A DNA stretch of 64,000 nt from positions 1-64,000 of the forward strand of contig JAHBVR010000027.1 of assembly GCA_019637395.1 (NCBI GenBank), given 5' to 3'. The DNA is from Vulcanimicrobiota bacterium (GTDB lineage Bacteria; Vulcanimicrobiota; Xenobia; Xenobiales; JADMJV01). The translations under genes and the position numbers were made by a program. Shown here in pieces: positions 43,883 to 53,010 of the stretch (the first letter of the stretch is position 1; each line of letters begins with the position of its first letter). Below the pieces are notes generated by a model that made no database searches, was not told the DNA's origin, and worked only from the letters and a program-made list of their open reading frames with translations.

Positions 43883-46142
43883 GTTTCTCCTTAAATCTTA
43901 GAATGAGCAAAGACTGGGCCACCACCGCCAGCGAGGACAGCGGCATGGCCACGGCCGCCGCCAGCGGAGTGACGTAGCCGAAGGCGGCCGCCGGAATGGC
44001 CACGGCGTTGTAAAGTAGCGCCAGGCTTAGATTGGTCACCAGATGAAACCAGGCGCGGCGAGCCAGTTGTAGGGCCAGCACGGCCGGGGCCAGGCCGGGG
44101 CGCAGCAACACCATGTCGGCCACCTCCCAGCTCAGTTCGCTGCCGTTGGCCACGCAAATCCCCAGGTTGGCCTTGCGCAGGGCGGGCGCATCGTTGATGC
44201 CGTCCCCCAGAAAGGCCACCACCGCGCCCTGACGCTGCAATTGCTCCACCAACTCCACCTTGTCCAGGGGCAGGCACTCGGCCCGATAGTTTTCCAAGCC
44301 GAGCTGTTGGGCCGTCCTGGCCACCACCGCTCGGCGGTCGCCGCTGGCCAGCCACAGTTCCAAACCCTGGCTCTGAAGATAAGCAATAAAGTCGGCGGCT
44401 TCCGGGCGCAACTGATCGCGGAATTGGAACTGGCCGGCCAGTTCTCCATCCACTTCCAACCATACACTGGTCAGCTCGCCATCCAGTTCGGGACGGTCCA
44501 AAAACTCAGCCCGGCCCAATCTTAAAAAACGCTCTCCGATGCGGCCCTGCACACCCTGACCGGCGACCAGACTCCACTCCTCCACGGCCAGCAAGTCCGG
44601 TCCACAGGCCCGCTTCAGGGCGGCCGCCAGGGGATGTTGGCAAGGGGCTTCCAGGCTGGCCGCCCAGAGCAGGCGCTGATCGCGGGGTCCTTCCACCAGT
44701 TGCAACTGCCCTTCGGTCAGCGTCCCCGTTTTATCCAGGATCACGTGGCTGACCCGGCGGGCCGTCTCCACCGTCAAACCGTCGCGAAAGAGCAGGCCGT
44801 GACGGGCGGCCACGCCGGCGGCCAGACTGACCACCAGCGGAGTGGCGATGCCCAGCGCGCACGGGCAGGTGATAATCAGCACCGAGAGGGCCCGGTCGAG
44901 ATCGTGAGTGAAAAGATAGGTCAGGCCGGCCAGGCAGAGGATCAACGGCAGCAGCACACCGGCCAGTCGATCCGCCACCTTTTGAATGGGCGCGGGCGTG
45001 CACTGGGCGCTTTCCACCAGCCGGGCCACCTGGGCCAGCAGGCTGGTACCACCCAACTGAGTCAATTCGATCTCGAGCACTCCGTCCAGACAGAGGCTGC
45101 CGCCGTACACCGAATCCCCCGATTGCAGGCGGCGCGGCTGTGACTCGCCAGTGAGGTGGGACTCATCGGCGCTACAGATGCCGCTCACCACGGTGCCGTC
45201 GGCCGGCACGCGGGCGCCGGCGCGCACCTGTACCCGATCTCCCAGCTTGAGGCGATCAACGGGGATTTCTTCGAATTCCTGACCGTTCCAGCGCCAGGCG
45301 CTATGGTCTTGCAGAGAGAGCAGGCGTTCAACCGCCAGACCGGCCTTGGAACGCGCCGCTCCTTCCAAAAGACGCCCCAACAGCAGCACGAAGACGAACA
45401 TGGCCACCGTGTCGAAATAGACATGCTGGCGGCCCAACAGCGTGGCCCCCAAAGAATAAAGAAAAGTGACGCCCAGACCGAGCGAGATGGAAACATCGGT
45501 GGTCAACTGGCGCTGGCGTAAGGCGTTGAAGGCCCCGCTCCAAAAGGGAACAGCCGAAAAAAGCACCACCGGCAGGCAGAGCACAAAGCTCAAACGCTGA
45601 AAAAGTGGCCGGTAGGCCAGGTCCAGATCGGCGCCCGAGTAGAGGGCCAGCGCGGCCAGCATGACGTTGCCGGCGGCGCAGGCGGCCACTCCGAAGCGCA
45701 GCAGCAGCCTGCGATCGGCCCGGGCGCGCGGTCGTTCATTACGATTGGGATCGTAGGGAATGGCCCGATAGCCGAGCTGCTGGACGCGCTCCAGAGCAGG
45801 CAACAAAGGACCCCGAAAACGCAGTCTCTGAGTGCTGTAGTTGACCTGGACCTCACTCAACCCCTCCAGTTGCCCCAACGCTCTTTCCACCAGCCAGCCA
45901 CAGGCGGCGCAATGCAGACCGTCCAGCAGGCAGTGATATTCGCCCTCAAAGAGCAGGCCGGCGGCCACCTCCGGGTCGCGGTAGAGAGCCAGACTGCTCC
46001 CCTCCTCCACCGGCGCCGCCGAATCTCGATACTGGTAGTAGATATCGAGACCGAGCGAGTGCACCAGCTGATAGGCGGCGCGGCAGCCAGCACAGCAAAA
46101 CTCTTCCGCCCGCGAAGGCTGGCCGCAATGCCGGCAACTCAT
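43788..46142 (-). CDS. ccoI: Copper P1B-type ATPase CcoI/FixI
   Basis: 784 aa. N-terminal Cys-rich part (CRHCGQPS, FCCAGCRAAY) plus an HMA-like domain with GLHCAACGWLVE; eight helices; actuator HLTGESQPRRL; ion site ITCPCALGIATPL (CPC); phosphorylation ILDKTGTLTEG; hinge FLGDGINDAPALRKA. This is CcoI, which delivers Cu for the CcoN CuB site. The last ~35 residues (after LLILRF) overlap ccoS and are atypical; family members stop close to that point. Confidence 0.92.
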   Translation of the reverse strand: MSCRHCGQPSRAEEFCCAGCRAAYQLVHSLGLDIYYQYRDSAAPVEEGSSLALYRDPEVAAGLLFEGEYHCLLDGLHCAACGWLVERALGQLEGLSEVQVNYSTQRLRFRGPLLPALERVQQLGYRAIPYDPNRNERPRARADRRLLLRFGVAACAAGNVMLAALALYSGADLDLAYRPLFQRLSFVLCLPVVLFSAVPFWSGAFNALRQRQLTTDVSISLGLGVTFLYSLGATLLGRQHVYFDTVAMFVFVLLLGRLLEGAARSKAGLAVERLLSLQDHSAWRWNGQEFEEIPVDRLKLGDRVQVRAGARVPADGTVVSGICSADESHLTGESQPRRLQSGDSVYGGSLCLDGVLEIELTQLGGTSLLAQVARLVESAQCTPAPIQKVADRLAGVLLPLILCLAGLTYLFTHDLDRALSVLIITCPCALGIATPLVVSLAAGVAARHGLLFRDGLTVETARRVSHVILDKTGTLTEGQLQLVEGPRDQRLLWAASLEAPCQHPLAAALKRACGPDLLAVEEWSLVAGQGVQGRIGERFLRLGRAEFLDRPELDGELTSVWLEVDGELAGQFQFRDQLRPEAADFIAYLQSQGLELWLASGDRRAVVARTAQQLGLENYRAECLPLDKVELVEQLQRQGAVVAFLGDGINDAPALRKANLGICVANGSELSWEVADMVLLRPGLAPAVLALQLARRAWFHLVTNLSLALLYNAVAIPAAAFGYVTPLAAAVAMPLSSLAVVAQSLLILRFKEKHGRALFPDSGRTGAVGLRTRPLLVGGASRSV

Positions 46143-46573
46143 GGCATGGTCCAGCGCTGGCGACTACGGAACACCTGGCCCTCGCGCTCGAACTGAAAAT
46201 CGACCAGCCAGGGGCCGCTGACCGGTTGCCAGCGAGCTTCATACAGGCCGCCCCGCAGGTCGGCTTCGAGGCGCTGGTCCTGGCGGCGCGTGGCCGGCCG
46301 CTTGAAGGCCACTTCCAGACGGCCCAGCAGCGGCTGGCCCTGGCGGTCCAGCAGGCGGCATTGCAGCGGGGAGCGTCGCAGCACCTCCAGCCGCCAGCCG
46401 TTGCGGCGTTGCACCTGCTGGCGTTCCAGTTCGCGGCTGTATTCCAGCCCCATTTTGTAGTAGTTGACGTCATCCGGGCCTTCAAACCCCCGGGCGGCCA
46501 GGCGCACCAGGCCGATTTGCACGGATACGAAGAGGCCCAGGCTGATCACGATGGCGGCCGGCCAGACTTTCAT
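46139..46573 (-). CDS. ccoH: CcoH/FixH family protein
   Basis: 144 aa. One N-terminal membrane helix (AAIVISLGLFVSVQIGLVRL) and a periplasmic beta domain (LRGGLYEARWQPVSGPWLVD). FixH proteins assist cbb3 assembly with CcoI. It overlaps ccoI at ATGA and follows ccoP with a four-base overlap. Confidence 0.85.
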   Translation of the reverse strand: MKVWPAAIVISLGLFVSVQIGLVRLAARGFEGPDDVNYYKMGLEYSRELERQQVQRRNGWRLEVLRRSPLQCRLLDRQGQPLLGRLEVAFKRPATRRQDQRLEADLRGGLYEARWQPVSGPWLVDFQFEREGQVFRSRQRWTMP

Positions 46574-47085
46574 TTGGAGGCCGCCTGGGTGGTGTTGCCG
46601 AGGCTGTGCACGTAGGCGGCCACCGTATTGATCTGGTCGGACTTCAAAAAGGTGCCCCAGGCCGGCATGCCGCCGGGCCGGCCCTTACGGATGGTTTCGA
46701 AGAGGTCTTTATCCTCGTTGCCGTATTTCCAATCCGAGTCGGTCAGACAGGGGCCGATCTTGCCTTCGGCGTTGTTGCCGTGGCAAGAGGCACAGTTGCT
46801 GGAGAAGAGCTTTTTGCCCTCCTCCAAGGTTTCCGGCCGGGCGGCCAGCTCGGCCAGATTGGGGTCACTGGAAACCGGAGCGCTTTTCACCACGGTCGTC
46901 GAGGCCCACTGTTTCTCCTGGCTCCAGCCGGAAGTGCCCGGCCAGAACCAGAAGCTCGGATAATAGACGGCGTAGCCGATGGAGAAGACAATCGAGAGAT
47001 AGAAGAGGTAGAGCCACCAGCGCGGCAGCGGGTTGTCCAGTTCTTCAATGCCATCACAGGAATGGTCTAAAATCGGGGCTTCCAT
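46570..47085 (-). CDS. ccoP: cbb3 oxidase subunit CcoP, single-haem form
   Basis: 171 aa. N-terminal EELDNPLPRWWLYLFYLSIV helix (the FixP/CcoP start), then one cytochrome c domain with CASCH and an axial Met in GGMPAWG. Normal CcoP is ~300 aa with two c-type haems; only one CxxCH is present here. Electron transfer into CcoO must therefore occur with one haem fewer. ATG overlaps the ccoQ stop (TGATG). Confidence 0.92.
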   Translation of the reverse strand: MEAPILDHSCDGIEELDNPLPRWWLYLFYLSIVFSIGYAVYYPSFWFWPGTSGWSQEKQWASTTVVKSAPVSSDPNLAELAARPETLEEGKKLFSSNCASCHGNNAEGKIGPCLTDSDWKYGNEDKDLFETIRKGRPGGMPAWGTFLKSDQINTVAAYVHSLGNTTQAASK

Positions 47086-47234
47086 CAGGCGGTCTCCTCA
47101 TCGCGGAAGGGAATCTGGGCCAACTCGTCCAGGCCGGGCATGCGAAACGCATAGAGTAGAACCCCGGAAAAAACCAGGAAGAAGAGCAAGAGCACGGCTT
47201 CCTTCAGGGGCGCGATCCAGGCAAACTCGTTCAT
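47085..47234 (-). CDS. ccoQ: cbb3 oxidase subunit CcoQ/FixQ
   Basis: 49 aa: MNEFAWIAPLKEAVLLLFFL, one membrane helix, ending LDELAQIPFRDEETA. Size, place between ccoO and ccoP and the short cytoplasmic tail identify it as CcoQ, which stabilises CcoP binding. It overlaps ccoO by four bases. Confidence 0.87.
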   Translation of the reverse strand: MNEFAWIAPLKEAVLLLFFLVFSGVLLYAFRMPGLDELAQIPFRDEETA

Positions 47235-47914
47235 GGCTGTTGGGCCTCCCGCCAGTGAATGTCTCCCCCGAGTCGTTGTAGATAAGCAATTAAGGCGATG
47301 ATCTCGCGGTCGGACTGGACGTTTTCCACCTTCTGCTCGCGCAGGCGGTCGTAAATGCCTCCGGCCTGGGCTTGCATAGCGGCCTGGGCGCCTTCGATTT
47401 CCTCCGGCGTGTAGGGCACGCCCAGCTTGCGCAGCACCTGCATCTTCTTTTTGGTCAGAGAAGTATCCAGCTTGTTCTGGTGCAGCCAGCTGTACTTGGG
47501 CATGACCGAGCCGGGCACGATCTGGCGCGGGTCGAGCATATGGTAGTAGTGCCAGGAGTCGGGATATTTGGCGCCTACCCGGTGCAAGTCCGGACCGGTC
47601 CGCTTGGAACCAAATTGAAAGGGATGGTCGTAGACGAATTCACCCGCCTTGGAGTAAGGCCCGTAACGTTCCGTCTCATCGCGAAAGGGGCGCACCATCT
47701 GACTGTGGCAGTTGTAGCATCCCTCGCGCACGTAGATATCCCGGCCCTCCAGTTCCAGCGGGGTGTAGGGCTTGACCCCCTCGATGGGCGGCACCGAGGA
47801 GCGCACGTAGTAGAGCGGCACGATTTCCACCAGGCCTCCCACCAGTACCAGCACGGTGACGAGAACTGACATCAAAACTCCCTGGCTTTCCAGCCAGCGA
47901 TGGTCCTTCTTCAT
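47231..47914 (-). CDS. ccoO: cbb3 oxidase subunit CcoO (mono-haem cytochrome c)
   Basis: 227 aa. Membrane anchor (LMSVLVTVLVLVGGLVEIVP), then YVREGCYNCHSQMVRPFRDE with the single CYNCH haem site, KRTGPDLHRVGAKYPDSWHY and the Met ligand in PGSVMPKYSWL. Complete. Starts at ATGA overlap with ccoN. Confidence 0.95.
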   Translation of the reverse strand: MKKDHRWLESQGVLMSVLVTVLVLVGGLVEIVPLYYVRSSVPPIEGVKPYTPLELEGRDIYVREGCYNCHSQMVRPFRDETERYGPYSKAGEFVYDHPFQFGSKRTGPDLHRVGAKYPDSWHYYHMLDPRQIVPGSVMPKYSWLHQNKLDTSLTKKKMQVLRKLGVPYTPEEIEGAQAAMQAQAGGIYDRLREQKVENVQSDREIIALIAYLQRLGGDIHWREAQQP

Positions 47915-49371
47915 ACTTGCTCCAGACGACTCGGCCTCACCGACTCAGCAGGGACCGGGGGATTGGTGGCGCGGCCCGAACGAGCGGTTTGCACCAGGTT
48001 ATAGACCATCATCAAGAGGCCCGCCAGGTAGAGGGCGCCGCCCAAAGCGCGCACCAGGTAGTAGGGAAAGAGAATCTTGGTGGTCTCGATGAAGCTGTAG
48101 GTGAGGCTGCCGTCCTGACTGAAGGCGCGCCACATCAGCCCCTGCGTGACCCCGGTGACCCACATCGAGACCATATAGAGCACGATGCCGATGGTGCCGG
48201 TCCAAAAATGAATGGTGGCCAGCTTGGTGGAGTAGAGCCGGGTGCCGTAGAGGCGGGGAACCAGCCAGTAGAAGACGGCGAAGACGGTGAATCCCACCCA
48301 TCCCAGGGCGCCGCCGTGGACATGTCCCACGATCCAGTCGGTGTAGTGGCCGAGGGCCGAAACCGAGCGAATGGAGAGCATCGGACCTTCGAAGGTGGAC
48401 ATTCCATAAAAGGTCAGCGCCACCACAAAGAATTTCAAGATGGGATCGGTGCGCACTCTCTCATAAGCGCCCTTAAGCGTCAGCAGCCCGTTGAGCATGC
48501 CGCCCCAGGACGGGGCCAGCAGCATCAAGGAAAAGCACATTCCCAGAGTTTGGGCCCAGTCGGGCAGCGCCGTGTAGAGCAGATGGTGCGGCCCGGCCCA
48601 GATGTAGATAAAAATCAGGGACCAGAAATGAATGATGCTCAATCGGTAGGAGTAGACCGGCTTTTCGGCCGCCTTGGGCAGATAGTAATACATCATTCCC
48701 AGGAAGGGCGTGGTCAGCAGAAAGCCGACCGCGTTGTGGCCGTACCACCACTGGATGAGGGCGTCCTGCACTCCCGACCAGACGATGTAGGATTTAAAAA
48801 GCGTGACCGGGATGGAGAGATTGTTGACCAGGTGCAGCACCGCGATGGTGATGATGGTGGCGATGTAGAACCAGATGGCCACGTAAAGGTGCTTTTCGCG
48901 GCGCCGGGCCAGTGTCCAGAAGAAGTTGACTCCGAAGACGACCCAGATGAGCGTGATCAACTGGTCCACGATAAAGACCGGTTCGGCGTATTCTTTGCCG
49001 TCGGTGAAGCCGCTGAGCAGGCAGACGGCATCGAGCACGATGATCAATTGCCAGCCCCACAGGTGCACCTTGGAGAGCAGGTCCGAGGCCGTGCGCGTGC
49101 GGCACAGGCGCTGCACGCTATAATAGACGGAAGCGAAAATGGCGTTACCGGAGAAAGCGAAAATGACCGCGTTGGTGTGCAGCGGCCTCAGTCGTCCGAA
49201 GGTCAGGTAGGGGCTTTCCAGGTTGCATTGCCAAAAGGCCAGCTCCAAAGCCGCCCACAGACCCGCCAGCATTCCCACCGCCCCCCAGAACATGGTGAAA
49301 AATACGAAACCACGGACGGTATCGTCATCGTAGTTCTCGGCGCTCACCGGCGCCGGGTCGGTGTAGTTCAT
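47911..49371 (-). CDS. ccoN: cbb3 oxidase catalytic subunit CcoN
   Basis: 486 aa, about 12 helices with haem and CuB histidines in the family motifs: RLRPLHTNAVIFAF, QWWYGHNAVGFLLT, IWAGPHHLLYT, DWIVGHVHGGALGW. It reduces O2 with high affinity and pumps protons. First gene of ccoNOQP-HIS. A good ribosome site (GAGGAGG) precedes the ATG at 49371, and TAGTGT at 49400-49395 lies 22 bp from an FNR box, so it should be induced at low oxygen. Confidence 0.96.
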   Translation of the reverse strand: MNYTDPAPVSAENYDDDTVRGFVFFTMFWGAVGMLAGLWAALELAFWQCNLESPYLTFGRLRPLHTNAVIFAFSGNAIFASVYYSVQRLCRTRTASDLLSKVHLWGWQLIIVLDAVCLLSGFTDGKEYAEPVFIVDQLITLIWVVFGVNFFWTLARRREKHLYVAIWFYIATIITIAVLHLVNNLSIPVTLFKSYIVWSGVQDALIQWWYGHNAVGFLLTTPFLGMMYYYLPKAAEKPVYSYRLSIIHFWSLIFIYIWAGPHHLLYTALPDWAQTLGMCFSLMLLAPSWGGMLNGLLTLKGAYERVRTDPILKFFVVALTFYGMSTFEGPMLSIRSVSALGHYTDWIVGHVHGGALGWVGFTVFAVFYWLVPRLYGTRLYSTKLATIHFWTGTIGIVLYMVSMWVTGVTQGLMWRAFSQDGSLTYSFIETTKILFPYYLVRALGGALYLAGLLMMVYNLVQTARSGRATNPPVPAESVRPSRLEQV

Positions 49372-49422
49372 GTTTCCTCCTCTTGTGTGCTCCTACACTA
49401 AGGGAGTCGGGGGGGAGGGGGT

Positions 49423-49436
49423 ATGATCCAGGTCAT
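49423..49436. promoter_or_regulatory. FNR-type box 1, divergent promoter (ccoN / USP)
   Basis: ATGATCCAGGTCAT. Plus strand: 22 bp to TATTTT (49459-49464), +1 near 49471, serving the USP gene at 49486. Minus strand: 22 bp to TAGTGT (49400-49395), serving ccoN. Symmetrical activation from one box. Confidence 0.85.
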
Positions 49437-49485
49437 AGGAGGCGATCCGAAAATTGCTTATTTTGGGCCCAGGAGGATTTCACCG

Positions 49486-49932
49486 ATGTTTTTCAAGATT
49501 GTCGTGCCACTCGATGGCTCTATCTACTCCGAGGCCGCCCTCAAGTCGGCCAGTTTCATGGCCCGGGCTTTCAACGCCGAACTCAAGCTGGTGACGGTGG
49601 AGGATATTCCACTGCCCATCTATCCGGGCGAGGTGGATGCGGAAATGATCTCCGAGATCGAGAAGGATCACCAGGCCTATCTGAACGCCCGCGCTCACGA
49701 ATTACGGGAGGAGGGCTGCTGCGTCAGCACCGTGGTGTTGCCTCCCGGTTCTCCGGCGGACCGGATCCTGGACGAAGTCAAGAAGGAAAGGGCCGATCTG
49801 ATCGTGGTCGGCTCCCACGGAAGAACCGGACTTACGCGTATGCTACTCGGCAGCGTGGCTGAAAAGCTGGCCCGCCATGCGCCCTGCCCGGTGATGATCG
49901 CCCGGGTGCAGGAAGTGCCGGCCGCCGTTTAG
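49486..49932 (+). CDS. Universal stress protein A
   Basis: 148 aa, one Usp domain: FKIVVPLDGSIYSEAALKSA at the start and the ATP-binding G-x2-G-x9-G-S motif in VVGSHGRTGLTRMLLGSVAE. The ATG at 49486 follows AGGAGG; an upstream in-frame ATG at 49423 is inside the FNR box and is rejected. Likely induced at low oxygen with the oxidase. Confidence 0.92.
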   Translation: MFFKIVVPLDGSIYSEAALKSASFMARAFNAELKLVTVEDIPLPIYPGEVDAEMISEIEKDHQAYLNARAHELREEGCCVSTVVLPPGSPADRILDEVKKERADLIVVGSHGRTGLTRMLLGSVAEKLARHAPCPVMIARVQEVPAAV

Positions 49933-50552
49933 CGTGGGTTCTTTTGCCAGACGTGCACGGCCAGTTGCGTACGGCTGCGCACGTTCAGTTTCTGCAGCAG
50001 CCGGCTGACGTGGGTCTTCACGGTTTTTTCGCCGATGCACAGAGTGTCGCCGATTTCCGCGTTGGACATTCCCTTGGAAACCAGTTCCAGCACTTCTTGC
50101 TCGCGTTCGGTCAGGGCCGGCGCCTCCTCCTGGAAGCGCAGTTCGCGCATCAACCGCGAGGCCGCCTCGGGGGCCAACTGGACCTGACCGGCCGCGGCCG
50201 CCTTGATGCAACGGCACAGTTCGGTAGCCTGCATGTCTTTGAGCAGGTAGCCGATAGCTCCATTGCGCACGGCGCTGATCACCGAGGCGTCTTCGAGCAC
50301 GCTGGTGAGCGCGATCACTTCAACCTCGGGAAAATCCTTGCGCAACTGAGCAATAGCGGTGACCCCGTCCATCTCCGGCATCATCAGATCCATGAGCACC
50401 ACCTCCGGCTGCAGACTGGCCACCTGTTCCAGCGCCTGCAGTCCGTTGCAGGCCTCACCGATGATACGGATTTCCGGGTCCTGGGAAAGTAACAACTTCA
50501 GACCCTGGCGGACCAGAGTGTGGTCGTCGACAATCAGAACGGAAATCGGCAT
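49929..50552 (-). CDS. NarL/FixJ-type response regulator
   Basis: 207 aa. Receiver domain with Asp55 in VVLMDLMMPEMDG, Thr/Ser in EVIALTSVLED and Lys in GYLLKDMQA; C-terminal LuxR helix-turn-helix (LTEREQEVLELVSKGMSNAE, KTVKTHVSRLLQKLNVRSR). It is the only NarL-type regulator in the island and a natural partner for the haem-PAS kinase at 57831, although they are 7 kb apart. Its 3' end overlaps the USP gene tail-to-tail by four bases. No FNR box is visible upstream. Confidence 0.92.
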   Translation of the reverse strand: MPISVLIVDDHTLVRQGLKLLLSQDPEIRIIGEACNGLQALEQVASLQPEVVLMDLMMPEMDGVTAIAQLRKDFPEVEVIALTSVLEDASVISAVRNGAIGYLLKDMQATELCRCIKAAAAGQVQLAPEAASRLMRELRFQEEAPALTEREQEVLELVSKGMSNAEIGDTLCIGEKTVKTHVSRLLQKLNVRSRTQLAVHVWQKNPR

Positions 50553-50621
50553 GGCTCGCGTTTCTCACTTCGTCGGCCCGCCCCTTCCAATTCATGCGTC
50601 AAGCACTTCAGGAGGTAGAAA

Positions 50622-51038
50622 ATGAATAAACCCAACGCGATTGTGGTCGGTAGCGACCTCAGCCCTCAGACCGCGGACTTGCTGCGCGAAGCCGTTCGCC
50701 TGGCCCGGGCCTACGAAGGCCATGTGGTTCTGGTCCACGCCGTCGAGCCCATCGAGAACCCCGACCAGGCGGATAGCGATACGACTGCCTTTCACGACCA
50801 GCTGATGCGCAAGGCCGAGGAGTGGATGAGCGAGCAGCGCGAGCATTGGACCGCTGAGGTGGACCTGTGCACCTACGTGGAGCTTGGCTCGCGTGTGCAG
50901 GTTCTGATCGGAGCGGTCAAGCAGCGCGAGGCCCGGGCGCTGGTCATCGGCAGTCCCTTCCGCGGGGACGGCCCCCCGGTGGGAATCGGGCTGCAGGTCA
51001 TAGCCCAAAGTCCCTGCCCGGTCCTGATCCTCCCGTGA
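50622..51038 (+). CDS. Universal stress protein, atypical nucleotide site
   Basis: 138 aa. N-terminus NAIVVGSDLSPQTADLLREA and C-terminus VIAQSPCPVLILP fit the Usp fold, but the ATP loop reads GSPFRGDGPPVGIGLQV, lacking the G-x2-G-x9-G order, so it may bind another ligand or none. Ribosome site AGGAGG; no FNR box. Convergent with the tandem USP gene. Confidence 0.85.
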   Translation: MNKPNAIVVGSDLSPQTADLLREAVRLARAYEGHVVLVHAVEPIENPDQADSDTTAFHDQLMRKAEEWMSEQREHWTAEVDLCTYVELGSRVQVLIGAVKQREARALVIGSPFRGDGPPVGIGLQVIAQSPCPVLILP

Positions 51039-51896
51039 TCAGCCGGAAGCGGCATGAGGGAAAATTAAAACGTCGCAGTCAGCGTGACGGGCGACTTTCT
51101 CGCTGACGCTTCCCAGCCAGAGGCGGCGGAAGCCGCTGCGCCCGTGACTGGACATGGCGATGAGGTCGCAGGCATTGGCCCGTGACCAGGCGAGAATGTC
51201 GTCCACCGGATTTCCATCCAGAACCACGACCTCAAGCGGTAGTCCTTCGATCTGGACCTGACGAAGGCGAGCTTCCACCTCGCCCAGATAGGCCAGGACC
51301 GCCTGCTGTTTGTGGGCAAAGTTTGGATACAGAGAGACGCCGCCGCTCTGGAGCAGCGTCACTTTGCCGCCCGGAGCAAGAAAGTCGGAAAGCCGGGGAA
51401 TGACCGCCAACGAAGCCTCCGAACCGTCCACCGGCACCAGAATGTGGCGAAAGATGGAAGCCGCCGGAGCCGGGGGACGAACCAGCAGAACCGGGCAGGG
51501 AGCCTGGCGCAGGACCCCTTCGGCCACGCTGCCCAGGAGCCAGTGTTCGGCTCCGTCGCGCCCGTGCGAGGCCATTACCAACAAATCGCATCGATGGTGC
51601 CTGGCCAGGGCGGGGAGTTCCTCACGGGGCGAGCCGAGCCGCGTGAGAGTCGAGACCGGACCGGGGGCAAAGGCAGCGGCCCGGTTCTCCAAATAGTTGC
51701 GAGCCCGGCTTAACACTTTTTGCTGAAGTTCAGGCACCAGTTCGGGGGCCAATCCCGGAGCCATCTCGGCCATGTGCTCCACTACCTGCACCAGGAAGGT
51801 CTCGGCCCGATGGCCTCGCGCGAGAGCCAGGGCACACGGCAAAGCGGACTCGGACAGCTCGGAGCCGTCCAGGGGAACTAAAATTCTTTCTATCAT
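51039..51896 (-). CDS. Tandem-domain universal stress protein
   Basis: 285 aa with two Usp domains: MIERILVPLDGSELSE and SHGRDGAEHWLLGSVAEG in the first; IFRHILVPVDGSEASLAVIP and SHGRSGFRRLWLGSVSEK in the second; both ATP loops are intact. The promoter TATAGT (51908-51903) stands 23 bp from FNR box 2 and six bases before the ATG, so the mRNA is likely leaderless. Similar two-domain USPs are dormancy-regulon members in mycobacteria. Confidence 0.92.
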   Translation of the reverse strand: MIERILVPLDGSELSESALPCALALARGHRAETFLVQVVEHMAEMAPGLAPELVPELQQKVLSRARNYLENRAAAFAPGPVSTLTRLGSPREELPALARHHRCDLLVMASHGRDGAEHWLLGSVAEGVLRQAPCPVLLVRPPAPAASIFRHILVPVDGSEASLAVIPRLSDFLAPGGKVTLLQSGGVSLYPNFAHKQQAVLAYLGEVEARLRQVQIEGLPLEVVVLDGNPVDDILAWSRANACDLIAMSSHGRSGFRRLWLGSVSEKVARHADCDVLIFPHAASG

Positions 51897-51931
51897 GCCT
51901 TTACTATAGATCGTTGAGTGGCCCGGCCGGT

Positions 51932-51945
51932 CTGATCCAGATCAT
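51932..51945. promoter_or_regulatory. FNR-type box 2, divergent promoter (USP / alcohol dehydrogenase)
   Basis: CTGATCCAGATCAT. Plus: 22 bp to TAACCT (51968-51973), then +1 near 51980 and CAGGAGG before the dehydrogenase ATG. Minus: 23 bp to TATAGT (51908-51903), leaderless USP start. Confidence 0.82.
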
Positions 51946-51998
51946 ACGGATAACCGGCAAAGCGCGCTAACCTGACGGAGCAAGATCAGGAGGAAACC

Positions 51999-53006
51999 AT
52001 GAAAGCTGCCGTTGTTACCCAGTTTAGCGCTCCGCTGGAGCTCACCGAGGTCAAGACTCCCGAAGTCGGAGCCGAAGAAATCCTGGTCAAGGTGGCCGCC
52101 TGCGGGGTCTGCCATACCGACCTGCACGCCGCCCATGGCGATTGGCCGGTCAAGCCCAACCCTCCCTTCATTCCCGGCCATGAGGGCGTGGGAGAAGTGG
52201 TGGAAGTGGGAAAATCGGTAGGCGGAGTCAAGCCTGGCGACCGCGTCGGTGTCCCCTGGCTCCACACGGCCTGCGGCGGCTGCTGCCACTGTCTGACCGG
52301 CTGGGAAACCCTGTGCGGCCGCCAACAGATGACCGGGTATACCGTCAATGGAGGCTTTGCCGAATATGTGCTGGCTGACCCGGCTTTTGTGGGACACCTG
52401 CCGGAAAGCCTCCCCTACGCCGACGCGGCCCCCATTCTATGCGCGGGTGTAACGGTCTACAAAGGCTTGAAGGAAACCGAGTCTCGCCCCGGCGATTGGG
52501 TGGTCGTCTCCGGTATCGGCGGCCTCGGCCATCTGGCCGTTCAGTACGCTCAAGCCATGGGTTTTCGGGTTATCGCCGTGGATATCAGCGAATCGAAACT
52601 GGCCCTGGCCCGCCAACTGGGGGCCGAGCATTGTTTTGACGGGAGCCAGCAGGACACGGTGGCGCAAGTCCAGGCTCTGGGTGGGGCTCGCGGGGTACTG
52701 GTGACCGCCGTTTCCAACCGGGCCTTCGCGGATGGAGTGGCCATGCTGGCTCCCGGTGGAACCATGTCCTTGGTGGGATTGCCGCCGGGAGACTTTCCCC
52801 TGCCGATTTTCGACGTGGTCCTGCATCGCAAAACGATTCGAGGATCGATCGTGGGCACTCGCCAGGATCTGGCCGAAGCCCTGGATTTTGCCGCTCGGGG
52901 CCTGGTCAAAGCCCACTACCGGACCGACCGCCTGGAGAACATCAACCAGATCTTCCAGGAGATGCAACAAAACACCATCGATGGCCGGGTGGTCATGACT
53001 TTCTAA
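51999..53006 (+). CDS. Zinc-dependent alcohol dehydrogenase (AdhP-like)
   Basis: 335 aa MDR-family enzyme. Catalytic zinc ligands in CGVCHTDLHAAHGDW and PGHEGVGEVVEVG; structural zinc cysteines in CGGCCHCLTGWETLCG; NAD(H) fold with VSGIGGLGHLAVQYAQ. Reduces aldehydes or oxidises short alcohols. Under FNR box 2 it would act in fermentation or redox balance at low oxygen. Confidence 0.92.
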   Translation: MKAAVVTQFSAPLELTEVKTPEVGAEEILVKVAACGVCHTDLHAAHGDWPVKPNPPFIPGHEGVGEVVEVGKSVGGVKPGDRVGVPWLHTACGGCCHCLTGWETLCGRQQMTGYTVNGGFAEYVLADPAFVGHLPESLPYADAAPILCAGVTVYKGLKETESRPGDWVVVSGIGGLGHLAVQYAQAMGFRVIAVDISESKLALARQLGAEHCFDGSQQDTVAQVQALGGARGVLVTAVSNRAFADGVAMLAPGGTMSLVGLPPGDFPLPIFDVVLHRKTIRGSIVGTRQDLAEALDFAARGLVKAHYRTDRLENINQIFQEMQQNTIDGRVVMTF

Positions 53007-53010
53007 AAGA

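Noticed and set aside
47917-49401. 494-codon frame opposite ccoN
   Set aside because: Antisense to ccoN; composition (H, Q, G, E, R) with no motif.
50553-50621. FNR box between the response regulator and the USP at 50622
   Set aside because: No TGATC or GATCA pair with correct spacing; a partial TTCATGCGTCAAG has no -10 partner.
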